A stretch of 64,000 nt of DNA from Streptomyces iakyrus (GCF_000717055.1 NZ_JNXI01000019.1:151189-215188); one strand, 5' to 3'. Positions 1-9,852 are shown, numbered from the stretch's first letter. Notes: generated by a model not told the origin, from the letters alone. Numbers and translations: made by a program.

Positions 1-1381
1 CGACGCCTTCGCAGCCCGTGAGGTCGCGTTCGAGGATGGCCCAGCCGCACTCGGGGGCGAAGTCTTCGTCGAAGCCGACCTGCGAGCGGAACTTGCCGCC
101 GGAGGTGAAGGTGGAGATGTTCCAGGCCTTCTTGTCCTCGTTGGTGCTGTAGACGACCAGCGGGCTGACCGAGTAGGTGCGCGCGACCCGCCACCCCTTG
201 TCGAACGGCTGGGTCCACCTGGCCTTGCCGGTCTTGGGGTCGAGCTCCTGGACCTCGTCGTGCTCCTTGCCGGTCCCGGCGCCGCAGGAGGAGACGGCGA
301 TCAGCTTCTCGCCGCCGGCGAACGCGGCGGGGAAGCAGGCGTTGCCGTACTTCTTCTTGTCGAAGAGCTTGTCGCCGTTGGTGACGTCGTAGGCCGTGCC
401 GGACTGGGAGCGGCCCACCATCAGCGTCTTGCCCGTGATGGAGAGTTCGACGGAGAGCGTGGAGTCGAACAGGGCGCCGTCGGCGACCTCTTCCTTCCAG
501 CCCTTCTCGCCGGTGACGAGGTCGATCTCCTGGAGCTGGTTGCACTTGGCGCGGTCGCTGCTGCCGCTCATGTACGCGACGACGATCTTGTCGTCGGACG
601 TCTTCTGCGGGGTCGTCGCGCAGATCTTCTGCGGGAAGGTGATCGCGTCCCAGGAGGGTTTGCCGTCACCGACGTTGTAGGCGAAGAGCTGCTTGTACGC
701 GGCCTTCACCGCCGTCTTGCCGGTGATCCACATGCCGTCGGCGTCGGCGCCGGAGCCGGGCGCGTCGGGCGCCTCCTTGTACCAGAGGACCTTGGCCTCG
801 CCGGCCTGGCGGCCCTCGTTGAGGTTCTCCGGGTCCTCGCCGCCGTCGCCGCTGCCGTCACCGGGGTTGACCGGGGCGGAGGAGCCGGGCTTGGCGTCGT
901 CGGTCTTCTGGGCGACGGGCTTCTTCTTGCCCTTGCCGTCGTCGCCGCTCGTGACGGCCCACACGGTGCCGCCGACCACGAGCAGCGCGGCGACCGCGGC
1001 GCCGATGATCATGGCGGGCTTGCCCTTGAAGGGGTTGTTCGAGCCGCCCCCGGGCGGGGTGCCGGGCCCGCCGGGGTACTGCGGCTGCGGCGGGTAGCCG
1101 TACCCGGGCTGGCCGTACGGGCCCGGCTGCTGCGGCTGGCCGTAGGGGCCGGGGCTGTACGGCCCCGGCTGCTGCGGCTGCCCGTACGGACCGGGCTGCT
1201 GCGGAGGCTGCTGCGGGTAGCCGTACCCCGGCTGCGGCGGGCCCTGCGGGGGCGGCGGCGTCTGGGGCGGGCCCTGGGGCGGCGGCGGGGTCTGCGGTGC
1301 CCCGTAACCACCGCCCTGGGGCGGCTGGTTCTGCGGTGCTCCGAAGCCACCGTGCGGTGGCTGACTGGGCGGCTGAGTCAT
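1..1381 (-). CDS. PQQ-like beta-propeller membrane protein, C-terminus cut by window edge
   Basis: The frame opens at an ATG 6 nt after a GGGGGAG ribosome-binding site and stays open to base 1, so the 3' end lies outside the window. About 110 N-terminal residues are Pro/Gln/Gly/Tyr-rich, with repeats of the type QQPGPYGQ. One membrane segment follows (about residues 123-142, AMIIGAAVAALLVVGG), then an acidic linker, then an extracytoplasmic region. The phrases ITGKTLMVGRS and QELDPKTGKARW are typical blades of PQQ-like/quinoprotein propellers. The topology is a disordered cytoplasmic N-terminus and an outside propeller. Related Streptomyces proteins exist in several copies and their role is unknown. 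The family is read from motifs; the function is not assigned. Confidence 0.8.
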   Translation of the reverse strand, partial: MTQPPSQPPHGGFGAPQNQPPQGGGYGAPQTPPPPQGPPQTPPPPQGPPQPGYGYPQQPPQQPGPYGQPQQPGPYSPGPYGQPQQPGPYGQPGYGYPPQPQYPGGPGTPPGGGSNNPFKGKPAMIIGAAVAALLVVGGTVWAVTSGDDGKGKKKPVAQKTDDAKPGSSAPVNPGDGSGDGGEDPENLNEGRQAGEAKVLWYKEAPDAPGSGADADGMWITGKTAVKAAYKQLFAYNVGDGKPSWDAITFPQKICATTPQKTSDDKIVVAYMSGSSDRAKCNQLQEIDLVTGEKGWKEEVADGALFDSTLSVELSITGKTLMVGRSQSGTAYDVTNGDKLFDKKKYGNACFPAAFAGGEKLIAVSSCGAGTGKEHDEVQELDPKTGKARWTQPFDKGWRVARTYSVSPLVVYSTNEDKKAWNISTFTSGGKFRSQVGFDEDFAPECGWAILERDLTGCEGV

Positions 1382-1572
1382 CAGCGGCTCCCCCGTTCGA
1401 TCACTGATTTTTAGCCACGCCCTGAGGTACGCGATGGGCTCAGAGTCGCTTCATAAAGTTCTAAGACGCCTCTTTCTATCACCAGGTTCCGACAGCGCAG
1501 CGGGCCGATCACCCCCTGTTCCCAAGGGAGGACCGGCCCGTGATGCCCTCGTTATGCGCCTTCACGCACCCT
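1382..1572. other. Short intergenic region between ABC-F gene and propeller gene
   Basis: This stretch separates two minus-strand genes. It holds the ribosome-binding site of the propeller gene. I see no convincing gene in it and no strong U-tract terminator. Confidence 0.4.
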
Positions 1573-3381
1573 TCACGCGTCCTCGGCCAGTTCCAGCCAG
1601 CGCATCTCCAGCTCCTCGCGCTGACCGGCCAACTCCCGCAGCTCGGCGTCCAGTTCGGCCACCTTCGCGAAGTCCGTGGCGTTTTCGGCGATGTGGGCGT
1701 GGAGCTTCGTCTCCTTCTCGGAGACCTTGTCGAGCTGCCGCTCGATCTTCTGGAGCTCCTTCTTGGCGGCGCGCTGGTCGGCCGCGCTCTTCTCCGGGGC
1801 GGCGGACTGCTGCGCGGCGGCGGGGGCCGAGGCGGCCGCGGCCTCCTCCATGCGCTGCCTGCGCTCCAGGTACTCGTCGATGCCGCGCGGCAGCATCCGC
1901 AGGGCCCCGTCGCCGAGCAGCGCGAACACCCGGTCGGTGGTGCGCTCGATGAAGAACCGGTCGTGGGAGATGACGATCATCGAGCCGGGCCAGCCGTCGA
2001 GCACGTCCTCCAGCTGGGTCAGCGTCTCGATGTCGAGGTCGTTGGTGGGCTCGTCGAGGAAGAGGACGTTGGGCTCGTCCATGAGCAGGCGCAGCAGCTG
2101 GAGCCTGCGGCGCTCACCGCCGGACAGGTCACCGACGGGCGTCCACTGCTTCTCCTTGCCGAAGCCGAACGTCTCGCACAGCTGCCCGGCCGTCATCTCG
2201 CGTCCCTTGCCGAGGTCGACGCGCTCGCGCACCTGCTGCACGGCCTCCAGCACCCGCGTGGCCGGGTCGAGTTCGGCGACCTCCTGGGAGAGGTAGGCCA
2301 GCTTCACCGTCTTGCCGACGCGGACGCGCCCGCCGACGGGCTGGGTCTCGCCGTCGGACCGGGCGGCCTCGGCCATGGCCCGCAGCAGGGACGTCTTTCC
2401 GGCGCCGTTGACCCCGACGAGGCCGATCCGGTCGCCGGGCCCGAGCTGCCAGGTGACGTGCTTGAGGAGGACCTTGGGGCCCGCCTGGACGGTGATGTCC
2501 TCCAGGTCGAACACGGTCTTGCCGAGCCGGGTGGAGGCGAACTTCATCAGCTCGCTGCTGTCCCGGGGCGGCGGCACGTCCGCGATGAGCTCGTTGGCGG
2601 CCTCGACGCGGAAGCGCGGCTTGGACGTCCGGGCGGGCGCCCCGCGGCGCAGCCAGGCCAGCTCCTTGCGGACGAGGTTCTGCCGCTTGGCCTCCTCGGT
2701 GGCGGCGATGCGCTCGCGCTCGGCCCTGGCGAAGACGTAGTCGGAGTAGCCGCCTTCGTACTCGTAGACCGCGCCGCGCTGGACGTCCCACATACGCGTG
2801 CACACCTGGTCGAGGAACCACCGGTCGTGGGTCACGCACACCAGCGCCGACCTGCGGTTCTGCAGATGCCGGGCGAGCCAGGCGATGCCCTCGACGTCGA
2901 GGTGGTTGGTGGGCTCGTCCAGGACGAGCAGGTCCTGCTCCTCGATGAGCAGCTTGGCCAGGGCGATCCGGCGCCGCTCACCGCCGGAGAGCGGGCCGAT
3001 GACGGTGTCGAGGCCCTTGGGGAACCCCGGCAGGTCGAGCCCTCCGAACAGGCCGGTCAGGACGTCCCTGACCTTGGCGTCGCCCGCCCACTCGTGGTCG
3101 GCCATGTCGCCGATGACCTCGTGGCGGACGGTGGCCGCGGGGTCGAGGGAGTCGTGCTGCGTGAGCACGCCGAGGCGGAGCCCGCCCGAGTGCGTGACGC
3201 GCCCGGTGTCGGCGTCCTCCTGCTTGGCGAGCATGCGGATGAGCGTGGTCTTGCCGTCGCCGTTGCGGCCCACGACACCGACGCGGTCCCCTTCGGAGAC
3301 GCCGAGGGAGACGCCGTCGAGCAGGGCGCGGGTGCCGTACACCTTGCTGACGTTCTCGACATTGACCAGGTTGACGGCCAT
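1573..3381 (-). CDS. ABC-F family ATPase (Uup/EttA-like)
   Basis: The protein has 602 residues and two ABC ATPase domains but no membrane domain, which is the ABC-F architecture. Domain 1 shows Walker A GRNGDGKTT, signature LSGGERRR and Walker B LLVLDEPTNHLD. Domain 2 shows GVNGAGKTS, LSGGERRRLQ and LFLDEPTNDLD. An interdomain linker carries the charged arm. The last 80 or so residues are Ala/Lys/Glu-rich and predicted coiled coil, as in Uup. ABC-F proteins bind the ribosomal E site and relieve stalled or antibiotic-blocked translation. The start MAVNLVNVENVSKVYG has an AGGAG site. The frame extends upstream, but that part lacks family homology. No resistance phenotype can be deduced. Confidence 0.92.
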   Translation of the reverse strand: MAVNLVNVENVSKVYGTRALLDGVSLGVSEGDRVGVVGRNGDGKTTLIRMLAKQEDADTGRVTHSGGLRLGVLTQHDSLDPAATVRHEVIGDMADHEWAGDAKVRDVLTGLFGGLDLPGFPKGLDTVIGPLSGGERRRIALAKLLIEEQDLLVLDEPTNHLDVEGIAWLARHLQNRRSALVCVTHDRWFLDQVCTRMWDVQRGAVYEYEGGYSDYVFARAERERIAATEEAKRQNLVRKELAWLRRGAPARTSKPRFRVEAANELIADVPPPRDSSELMKFASTRLGKTVFDLEDITVQAGPKVLLKHVTWQLGPGDRIGLVGVNGAGKTSLLRAMAEAARSDGETQPVGGRVRVGKTVKLAYLSQEVAELDPATRVLEAVQQVRERVDLGKGREMTAGQLCETFGFGKEKQWTPVGDLSGGERRRLQLLRLLMDEPNVLFLDEPTNDLDIETLTQLEDVLDGWPGSMIVISHDRFFIERTTDRVFALLGDGALRMLPRGIDEYLERRQRMEEAAAASAPAAAQQSAAPEKSAADQRAAKKELQKIERQLDKVSEKETKLHAHIAENATDFAKVAELDAELRELAGQREELEMRWLELAEDA

Positions 3382-3451
3382 TACTCTCCTGCCAAGGGGG
3401 ATGGATCGACCCCCAGGGTAGTCGCGCGTGGGGGTGCTCCGGCCGGGGCGG

Positions 3452-4666
3452 TCAGACGCCGCCCGCGGCTTCCCGGCGGCGCTGGTAGCGCCACACGTCG
3501 TGCAGCCGCTCGTCGTCGCGCAGTTCCTCGGCCACAGGCCCGATCCGGTGCTCGGCCTCCACGCAGCGCGGGTCGTCGCGGTAGGCCAGGCCGGAGACGG
3601 CGCCGATGCGGATCTCCTGCCGCTCGTCGTGGGTGAGAGCGACCAGCACATCCCCCACCTCGGGCTCGCTCCCCCGGTGGTGCCCGAGCCAGTGGCACAC
3701 CGCCTCGCGTACGCCGGGGTCCTCGTCATGGGCCAGGTCGAGCACGGCGGTGAGGCTCTCGGGGCGGTGCACGGTCTGCGGCACCAGTGCGCGCACCCCC
3801 GGGTCCGGGTGGGTGAGGTACGACAGCCCGACGGCCTCGATCTCCGGGGCGCTGTCGTGGGTCATCGCGTGCAGGAGAACCGCCAGCACCTGCGCGTCCT
3901 CCTCCTGTTCCGCCCACGGCACGAGCTCACGCCCCCGTTCCCAGAACGGCTGGCTTCCCTTGACGAAGTCTCCGAGGATCAGGGACAGCAGGAGGTCGGC
4001 GGCGAGCAGGCGGTGGGTCCGGTCGGGATGGTTGAGCAGGTCCCGGCTCCACAGCCAGGTCTCCTCGTCGGTCCGCCGGCCGAGCGTGAAGACGACGTCG
4101 CACCACACGACGTGGTCCCGGTCGGGGTGGGCGAGGGCCCGGGCGACCAGTTCGTCGAAGGGGGTGCGGATGCCGTAGAGGGCCTCCATGGACGTGAGGA
4201 CGGCCCGGTGCTCGTCGCGCACGGTCACGGGGCCGAGCGTGAGCTGCTCGCACCACCAGCCGACCTCGTCGTCCACGGCCCGGATCCGCTCGACGGGCCC
4301 GGTGAGGCCGGTGAGGCGGCGCAGTCCGGCCTCGGCGCCCGCCTCCGACCAGCGCCTGGCCCGGTCCAGCAGTCCGGCGCGCGCCGGTGCCGGGAGCGGG
4401 ATCCGGCTGGTGGCGAGCGTGTAGGTCATGTGGTGTGACCCGCCGTCCACCGCCCGCAGCAGCGGCGTGCTCCCGTCGGGCAGCGGGCGCAGGGGGTCGG
4501 CTCCGGCCTGGAGCAGCGCTTCGGCGACGGGTTCGTCGTACGCCGCCACCGCGAGGCACAGGACCGGGAGGCCGTCGGCGAGGGTGTCTGGGTCGGCCCC
4601 GGACTCCAGCAGTGCCCTGACCTCGTCCGCGTCCCCGCGCCGTACCGCCGCGACCAGTTCCCGCAC
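3452..4666 (-). CDS. Ankyrin- and HEAT-repeat protein
   Basis: The protein has 404 residues and a GTG start behind GAGGGGG. Two to three ankyrin repeats occupy roughly residues 1-75 (ADEVRALLESGADPDTL, VAEALLQAGADPLRPLPDGSTPLL). The C-terminal half has HEAT-like helical pairs with the recurrent phrases HPDPGVRALV, DEDPGVREAVCHWL and ERQEIRIGAVSGLAYRDD. It is soluble, with no signal peptide. Both repeat types are protein-binding scaffolds. Nothing in the sequence gives an enzymatic role. It is followed at about 60 bp by ispE on the same strand, but this does not prove co-transcription. Confidence 0.8.
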   Translation of the reverse strand: MRELVAAVRRGDADEVRALLESGADPDTLADGLPVLCLAVAAYDEPVAEALLQAGADPLRPLPDGSTPLLRAVDGGSHHMTYTLATSRIPLPAPARAGLLDRARRWSEAGAEAGLRRLTGLTGPVERIRAVDDEVGWWCEQLTLGPVTVRDEHRAVLTSMEALYGIRTPFDELVARALAHPDRDHVVWCDVVFTLGRRTDEETWLWSRDLLNHPDRTHRLLAADLLLSLILGDFVKGSQPFWERGRELVPWAEQEEDAQVLAVLLHAMTHDSAPEIEAVGLSYLTHPDPGVRALVPQTVHRPESLTAVLDLAHDEDPGVREAVCHWLGHHRGSEPEVGDVLVALTHDERQEIRIGAVSGLAYRDDPRCVEAEHRIGPVAEELRDDERLHDVWRYQRRREAAGGV

Positions 4667-4730
4667 GCCTGCGCCCCCTCGTGAAACAACTGAGGGAGCC
4701 TAGACGCCCGGCCGCGGCCGCGGCACGTGA

Positions 4731-5630
4731 TTAACGCCCGGCGATCGTCGCCCCGGGCGCCGGGCCCGAGGCCGTACGCACCGTCCGGCACGTCCCGGAC
4801 GCGAGCAGGGCCTGTGCCACCGCGGCCGCCGACTCCGGGTCGCGTACCAGGAACGCGGTGGTCGGGCCGGAGCCCGAGACGAGCGCGGTGAGGGCACCGG
4901 CGGCCCGCCCCGCGGCCAGGGTGCCGGCGAGTTCGGGGAGGAGCGACAGGGCCGCGGGCTGGAGGTCGTTGGAGACGGCGGCGGCGAGCGCGTCCGGGTC
5001 GCCCTTGGCGAGGGCGGCGAGGAGTTCCTGGGAGGCGACGGGCTCGGGGATGTCCGTGCCCTCGCCGAGCCGGTCGAACTCGCGGAAGACCGCGGGGGTG
5101 GACAGGCCCCGCCCGGCCATCGCGAACACCCAGTGGAAGGTGCCGCCGACCTCCAGGGGCGTCAGCTGCTCGCCCCGCCCGATGCCGAGGGCCGCCCCGC
5201 CGACCAGGCTGAACGGCACGTCGCTGCCCAGCTCGGCGCAGATCTCCAGGAGTTCCTCGCGGGAGGCGCCGGTCTGCCACAGCGCGTCGCAGGCCACCAG
5301 GGCGCCGGCGCCGTCCGCGCTGCCGCCCGCCATGCCGCCGGCGACGGGGATGTCCTTGGCGATGTGGAGGTGGACGCCGGGGCTGCGGCCGTACCGTTCG
5401 GCGAGCGCCACGGCGGCCCGTGCCGCCAGGTTCGTGCGGTCCAGGGGGACCTGGTCGGCGTCCGGGCCGTCGCAGGTGACGCGGAGCTCGTCGGCCGGGG
5501 TGACGGTGATCTCGTCGTAGAGGCCGACCGCGAGGAAGACGTTGGCCAGGTCGTGGAAGCCGTCGGGGCGGGCGGCGCCGACCGCCAGCTGGACGTTGAC
5601 CTTGGCCGGGACACGGACCGTGACGCTCAC
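4731..5630 (-). CDS. ispE: 4-diphosphocytidyl-2-C-methyl-D-erythritol kinase
   Basis: This GHMP kinase of 299 residues phosphorylates CDP-ME at the 2-hydroxyl, the fourth step of the MEP isoprenoid pathway. Visible motifs are the N-terminal [14 protein letters not shown], the glycine-rich ATP loop [16 protein letters not shown] (about residues 94-110), and the C-terminal [12 protein letters not shown]. The GTG start overlaps the TGA of rsmA by 4 bp (GTGA), so translation is coupled. The same rsmA-ispE pairing is common in actinobacteria. The longer upstream open frame only mirrors rsmA and has no kinase homology. Confidence 0.95.
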   Translation of the reverse strand: MSVTVRVPAKVNVQLAVGAARPDGFHDLANVFLAVGLYDEITVTPADELRVTCDGPDADQVPLDRTNLAARAAVALAERYGRSPGVHLHIAKDIPVAGGMAGGSADGAGALVACDALWQTGASREELLEICAELGSDVPFSLVGGAALGIGRGEQLTPLEVGGTFHWVFAMAGRGLSTPAVFREFDRLGEGTDIPEPVASQELLAALAKGDPDALAAAVSNDLQPAALSLLPELAGTLAAGRAAGALTALVSGSGPTTAFLVRDPESAAAVAQALLASGTCRTVRTASGPAPGATIAGR

Positions 5631-6517
5631 GCGGGCTCCTTCTCCTGGTGCCGGTCCGCCTTGTGCTCGGCGATCCGCGCGAACTCTTCCACGGTCAGCG
5701 ACTCGCCCCGGGCCTGCGGCGAGACCCCGGCGGCGACGAGGGCCTCCTCGGCCGCGGCGGCGGATCCGGCCCAGCCGGAGAGCGCGGCCCGCAGCGTCTT
5801 GCGGCGCTGGGCGAACGCCGCGTCGACGACGGCGAACACCTCGCGCCGGGCGGCCGTCGTCTTCAGCGGCTCGCTCCGGCGGACCAGCGAGACCAGGCCG
5901 CTGTCGACGTTGGGCGCCGGCCAGAACACGTTCCGCCCGATGGCACCGGCGCGCTTGACCTCGGCATACCAGTTGGCCTTGACCGAGGGGACGCCGTAGA
6001 CCTTCGAGCCGGGCGGCGCGGCGAGCCGGTCGGCGACCTCCGCCTGGACCATGACGAGGGTGCGCTCGATGGTCGGGAAGGTCTCCAGCATGTGCAGCAG
6101 GACCGGCACGGCCACGTTGTAGGGCAGGTTGGCGACCAGCGCGGTGGGCGCGGGGCCCGGCAGTTCGGTGACGTGCATGGCGTCCGAGTGGACCAGGGCG
6201 AACCGGTCGGCGCGCTCGGGCATGCGGGCCGTGATGGTCGCGGGCAGCGCACCGGCGAGCACGTCGTCGATCTCCACGGCCGTGACCCGGACGGCGGCCT
6301 CCAGCAGCGCGAGGGTGAGCGACCCGAGGCCCGGGCCGACCTCGACGACCACGTCGTCGGGGCGGACCTGTGCGGTGCGGACGATACGGCGGACGGTGTT
6401 CGCGTCGATCACGAAGTTCTGTCCGCGTTGCTTGGTCGGGCGCACGCCGAGGGCCGCCGCGAGCTCGCGGACGTCGGCGGGGCCCAGGAGGGCGTCGGGG
6501 GTGGGGCTGCTGGTCAC
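5627..6517 (-). CDS. rsmA: 16S rRNA (adenine1518-N6/adenine1519-N6)-dimethyltransferase
   Basis: RsmA/KsgA, 296 residues, dimethylates two adjacent adenines in the 3' terminal hairpin of 16S rRNA during 30S maturation. Its loss gives kasugamycin resistance. Motifs are [16 protein letters not shown] at the N-terminus, the SAM-binding loop [18 protein letters not shown], the acidic ligand VTAVEIDD, and the catalytic [11 protein letters not shown]. The C-terminal helical domain contains [13 protein letters not shown]. The GTG start lies 6 nt after TACCCT with no ribosome-binding site, so a leaderless mRNA is likely. It overlaps ispE downstream by 4 bp. Confidence 0.95.
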   Translation of the reverse strand: MTSSPTPDALLGPADVRELAAALGVRPTKQRGQNFVIDANTVRRIVRTAQVRPDDVVVEVGPGLGSLTLALLEAAVRVTAVEIDDVLAGALPATITARMPERADRFALVHSDAMHVTELPGPAPTALVANLPYNVAVPVLLHMLETFPTIERTLVMVQAEVADRLAAPPGSKVYGVPSVKANWYAEVKRAGAIGRNVFWPAPNVDSGLVSLVRRSEPLKTTAARREVFAVVDAAFAQRRKTLRAALSGWAGSAAAAEEALVAAGVSPQARGESLTVEEFARIAEHKADRHQEKEPA

Positions 6518-6572
6518 GGGACAAGGGTACGGGGGTTCGGTTCCCCCCTCGTCCGCCTGCTCGTCCGCCCGC

Positions 6573-8069
6573 TCATCCGCCCAGCCGTGCCCCGCAGTGC
6601 GGCCAGGGGCTGGCTCCCTGCCGCACGTACAGCTTCTTCGCCCGGTACGTCTGTTCCGCCGCCGGGGCGTCCTGGGGGCGGCCACTGCCGCCGAGGGCCT
6701 GCCAGGTGCGGGTGTCGAACTGGTAGAGGCCGCCGTAGGTGCCCGAGGAGTCGACCGCGTCGGGCCGGCCGCCGGACTCGCAGGCCGCGAGGCCCTGCCA
6801 GTCGAGGTGGTCGGCGCCCTGCACGGAGGCGGGGCGCGGCTTGGTGCCGACCTTGACCACCTGCGGGCGCGGCTCGCGCACCACCTCGGACCTGATCCGG
6901 CGTGGCTTCTGCTTGACGCCGTTGACCGTGCGCAGGGAGTAGGTGACCCGGCGCAGGCCCGGTTCGCCCGGGCGCTCCACGACCTCCGTGCCGCGGAAGA
7001 GGTCCGGGTCCTCCGTGCGCCGCACCTGGAACGGGATCGCCTCCTCGCGGACCTCCTTGCCGCCGGTGATCCGCAGCACGGTCACGGTCTGCCCGTCGCG
7101 CGGGAAGCTCCCCTGCGGGACCGACGTGGTGTCCTGGCCGTGCAGGGTGATCCCGGCCTCCTCGACGGCCTCCCGTACGGTCGCGGCGTTGGTGCGCACG
7201 GTGCGGGCGCGGCCGTCCGCCATGATCGTGACCGTGCGTTCGGTCCGCACGTCCAGGGCGAGCCCTTCACGCCCGATGCGCCGGGAGCGCGACGCGGACA
7301 CGTACGCGCCCTCCTGCCGCACGCCCAGCTGCCGCAGCGCCCCCTCCACCGTGTGGGCGGTCGTCCAGACCTCGCGCCGGTGCCCGTCGAGGGTGAGCCG
7401 CACGGGACGGGCGAAGTGCACGGCGACCTCGTCGCCGCTGCTGATCTCCGTGCCGGGCCCGGGCGCGACCACGTCATGGGCGCCCACCTCGACGCCCTCC
7501 TCCGCGAGCAGCTCGGTGACGTCGTCGGCGAAGGTGTGCAGGGTGCGCGCCTTGCCGTCGACGTTCAGCTCGATCGCCTTGTCCTTGGCGACGAACGCCG
7601 TGGTGCCGCCGGCCAGGAAGGCGACGACCAGGGCCTGCGGGAGGAGCCGCCGCATGGGGCTGTCCGGGCGCTCGGCGTAGCGCGCCTTGCGCCGGCGTGC
7701 GGATCTTCGGTGCGCGCCGGTGCGCGCCACGGCACGAGATCCGGCGTGCACACCCGGGCCCTGGCCCGGCCGCCCGACGGACCCGGGCGCCGGCCCGTCG
7801 TCCCGGGCACCCTGCCGGGGCAGCCCGGGCAGGGTCGGCGCCTCGTAGGCGGGCCGGTAGGTGTCCGCGTAGGTGTTCGCGTAGGCGCCGGGTGACCCGG
7901 GTGCCGCGGGCGTCCCGCAGCCGAGCGTCTCGGCGCTGTGCAGATCGACCGGCGGGGCGTGGAAGTCGCCGTACACCGGGTGGGCATAGGCCGGGCCACA
8001 CGTCTCATACGTCTCGTAGGTCTCAGAAGTCCCGTACATGTCGTACGTTCCGTATCGGGAGTTGCTCAC
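6573..8069 (-). CDS. rpfB: Resuscitation-promoting factor RpfB-like muralytic protein
   Basis: 498 residues from a GTG with GGAG 9 nt upstream. Order: about 165 residues of unusual Tyr/Thr- then Arg-rich N-terminus; a membrane segment ([19 protein letters not shown]); two or three DUF348 repeats ([24 protein letters not shown], with sibling repeats after it); a G5 domain ([20 protein letters not shown]...[11 protein letters not shown]); and a C-terminal Rpf transglycosylase-like domain. The last has [20 protein letters not shown] with its catalytic Glu, and [17 protein letters not shown]. RpfB-type enzymes cleave peptidoglycan glycan strands and promote spore or dormant-cell outgrowth. The gene is upstream of rsmA-ispE on the same strand, an arrangement also seen in mycobacteria (rpfB-ksgA-ispE). 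Confidence 0.92.
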   Translation of the reverse strand: MSNSRYGTYDMYGTSETYETYETCGPAYAHPVYGDFHAPPVDLHSAETLGCGTPAAPGSPGAYANTYADTYRPAYEAPTLPGLPRQGARDDGPAPGSVGRPGQGPGVHAGSRAVARTGAHRRSARRRKARYAERPDSPMRRLLPQALVVAFLAGGTTAFVAKDKAIELNVDGKARTLHTFADDVTELLAEEGVEVGAHDVVAPGPGTEISSGDEVAVHFARPVRLTLDGHRREVWTTAHTVEGALRQLGVRQEGAYVSASRSRRIGREGLALDVRTERTVTIMADGRARTVRTNAATVREAVEEAGITLHGQDTTSVPQGSFPRDGQTVTVLRITGGKEVREEAIPFQVRRTEDPDLFRGTEVVERPGEPGLRRVTYSLRTVNGVKQKPRRIRSEVVREPRPQVVKVGTKPRPASVQGADHLDWQGLAACESGGRPDAVDSSGTYGGLYQFDTRTWQALGGSGRPQDAPAAEQTYRAKKLYVRQGASPWPHCGARLGG

Positions 8070-8187
8070 GCCGACACGCTCCAGGGGCCGGAGGGGTCCA
8101 GAGGGGTCCGGATCGGGCCCCCAGAACCTAGCGGAGCGTTCGTCACTCTCCAAAGCGACGCGGCTACGCACAGTAGTGCGGCCGGTG

Positions 8188-9078
8188 TCAGTACCCGAAG
8201 GCGCGTGCGGTGTTGGCGCCGAGCGCCGTGGCGAGGGTGTCCTCGTCGATGCCGCGCACCCCGGCCATGGCGCGCACGGTGACCGGCACGAGGTACGGGG
8301 CGTTGGGCCGCCCGCGGTAGGGCGCCGGGGTGAGGAAGGGCGCGTCCGTCTCGACGAGGAGGAGCTCCAGCGGGGCCACGGCCACCGCGTCCCGCAGATT
8401 CTGGGCGTTCTTGAAGGTGACGTTGCCGGCGAAGGACATGAAGTAGCCCGCGCTCGCGCAGATCTCCGCCATCTCGGCGTCGCCGGAGTAGCAGTGGAAG
8501 ACGGTCCGCTCGGGGGCGCCCTCCTCCTTCAGCACGCGCAGGACGTCGGCGTGGGCCTCGCGGTCGTGGATGACCAGGGCCTTGCCGTGGCGCTTGGCGA
8601 TCTCGATGTGGGCGCGGAAGGACAGCTCCTGCGCGTCCTTGCCCTCGGGCCCGGTGCGGAAGTAGTCGAGGCCGGTCTCACCGACGCCCTTGACCTGGGG
8701 CAATGCGGCGAGCCGGTCGATCTCGGCGAGCGCTTCGTCCAGCGCCGCCCGGCCGCCGGCCTCGCGGGCGCCCTGCCGCGACCAGCCGTCGGGGTCGCCG
8801 TGCACGATCCGGGGTGCCTCGTTCGGGTGCAGGGCGACCGTGGCGTGGACGGCGTCGTGGGCCGCCGCGGTCTCGGCCGCCCACCGGGAGCCCTTGAGGT
8901 CGCAGCCGACCTGCACGACCGTCGTCACTCCGACCGACGCCGCCTTCGCCAGTGCCTCCTCGACCGTGCCGGACTGCATGTCCAGGTGGGTGTGGGAGTC
9001 GGCGACCGGGACCCGGAGGGGCTCCGGGAGGGGCGGGGCCGCGTTCTTGTCCTGGCGGCCGGAGTCGTTCGAAGGCAT
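8188..9078 (-). CDS. TatD family metal-dependent hydrolase/deoxyribonuclease
   Basis: 296 residues with the metal ligands of the TatD/amidohydrolase fold: ADSHTHLD near the N-terminus, VGETGLDYFR, LVIHDREAHAD, FHCYSGD and LLVETDAPFLTP. TatD proteins are Mg-dependent 3'-5' DNases or phosphodiesterases active on damaged or single-stranded DNA. The ATG lies 6 nt after TAGGAT without a ribosome-binding site, so it is probably leaderless. It is the first gene of the TatD-rpfB-rsmA-ispE string, in the order found in mycobacteria as well. Confidence 0.92.
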   Translation of the reverse strand: MPSNDSGRQDKNAAPPLPEPLRVPVADSHTHLDMQSGTVEEALAKAASVGVTTVVQVGCDLKGSRWAAETAAAHDAVHATVALHPNEAPRIVHGDPDGWSRQGAREAGGRAALDEALAEIDRLAALPQVKGVGETGLDYFRTGPEGKDAQELSFRAHIEIAKRHGKALVIHDREAHADVLRVLKEEGAPERTVFHCYSGDAEMAEICASAGYFMSFAGNVTFKNAQNLRDAVAVAPLELLLVETDAPFLTPAPYRGRPNAPYLVPVTVRAMAGVRGIDEDTLATALGANTARAFGY

Positions 9079-9157
9079 GCCCCGATCCTACGAAAGAGGT
9101 ACGCCCTCCCCGATGGGGGAGGACCGGGGAGGGCGTCGGACAAGGCGGCCGGACGGG

Positions 9158-9568
9158 TCAGCTCGCCTTGCGCTGGAAGGGGTGCAGCAGGTCGGACAGG
9201 TGCCAGTGGTGGTGCTCGCGCCCCTCGCCGTCGGCCGGCGGCGCGGGCACTTCCACGGGCCCGGCGGGCGGCGGCACCCGGGAGGGCCGGTGCGCCGCGT
9301 CGCGCGCCGACGCGACCCGCCCGGGCCGCATGATCCGCACGACGTGGCTGTCGCAGTGGTGGCACTCGGGCTTGCTCAACGGGGAGGGCACGACCTTGCC
9401 GTCCGCGACGTAGAGGACGAACTCGTGACCCGCGGCGTCCGTATGGTGCTCTATCTCGTACGACTGCTCCCAGCCGTGCCCGCACCGCATGCATGCGAAC
9501 GAGTAGGACTCGTTGACGACTGCGCTCGCACCGGCGCGGAGCCCGGTCTGCCCTGCGATCTCACTCAT
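9158..9568 (-). CDS. Small zinc-ribbon protein
   Basis: 136 residues starting MSEIAGQTGLRAGAS. Two CxxC knuckles (FACMRCGHGW and PECHHCDSH), about 45 residues apart, should bind one zinc. The C-terminal half is Pro/His-rich and probably disordered (EHHHWHLSDLLHPFQRKAS). No enzymatic motif is visible. I do not recognise a named family; small proteins of this kind are conserved among streptomycetes. The start was chosen because the zinc ribbon begins soon after it and the upstream frame continues into the repeat-bearing intergenic DNA. Confidence 0.7.
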   Translation of the reverse strand: MSEIAGQTGLRAGASAVVNESYSFACMRCGHGWEQSYEIEHHTDAAGHEFVLYVADGKVVPSPLSKPECHHCDSHVVRIMRPGRVASARDAAHRPSRVPPPAGPVEVPAPPADGEGREHHHWHLSDLLHPFQRKAS

Positions 9569-9852
9569 GCCAGCTCCTGTTCCGCTGTGGCGTGAGGACG
9601 ATTCCGTCCCCGCAACCCAGTGGACTCCTCGGCCGGACCGATGGCAGCAGACCTGTCGACTGTTGGCCCCGATTTGGGCGTCCCTTGCCGTTGCACCCCT
9701 TGCGCTTTGCCCACCCATGGGGCGCACGCTCAAACGACATGCGCCCTGCTCAGAGGGTGTTCAACGCCCCCTTTAGGGGCGCGGGGAACTGCGCGATCGA
9801 CCACACACCACCCGCACCCCGCGAAGCACCTGGAGCCCCACCCCGAACCCGG
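9569..9852. other. Intergenic region with a Streptomyces interspersed repeat
   Basis: No gene is supported here. The region holds the upstream sequence of the zinc-ribbon gene and, at about 9760-9810, a repeat unit described separately. Confidence 0.5.
9760..9810 (-). repeat. Interspersed intergenic repeat (CGCCCC-TTTA-GGGGCG core)
   Basis: A hairpin of CGCCCC (9765-9770) and GGGGCG (9776-9781) is followed by GCGGGGAACTGCGCGA. From memory this phrase recurs in very many Streptomyces intergenic regions, usually just after genes, as here after rsmI. It may act as a terminator or mRNA-stabilising hairpin. The recurrence is recalled knowledge and cannot be counted from one window. Confidence 0.55.

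Noticed and set aside
1540..3636. 698-codon plus-strand open frame over the ABC-F gene
   Set aside because: Antisense shadow; no start signal or domain, while the minus frame has two complete ATPase domains.
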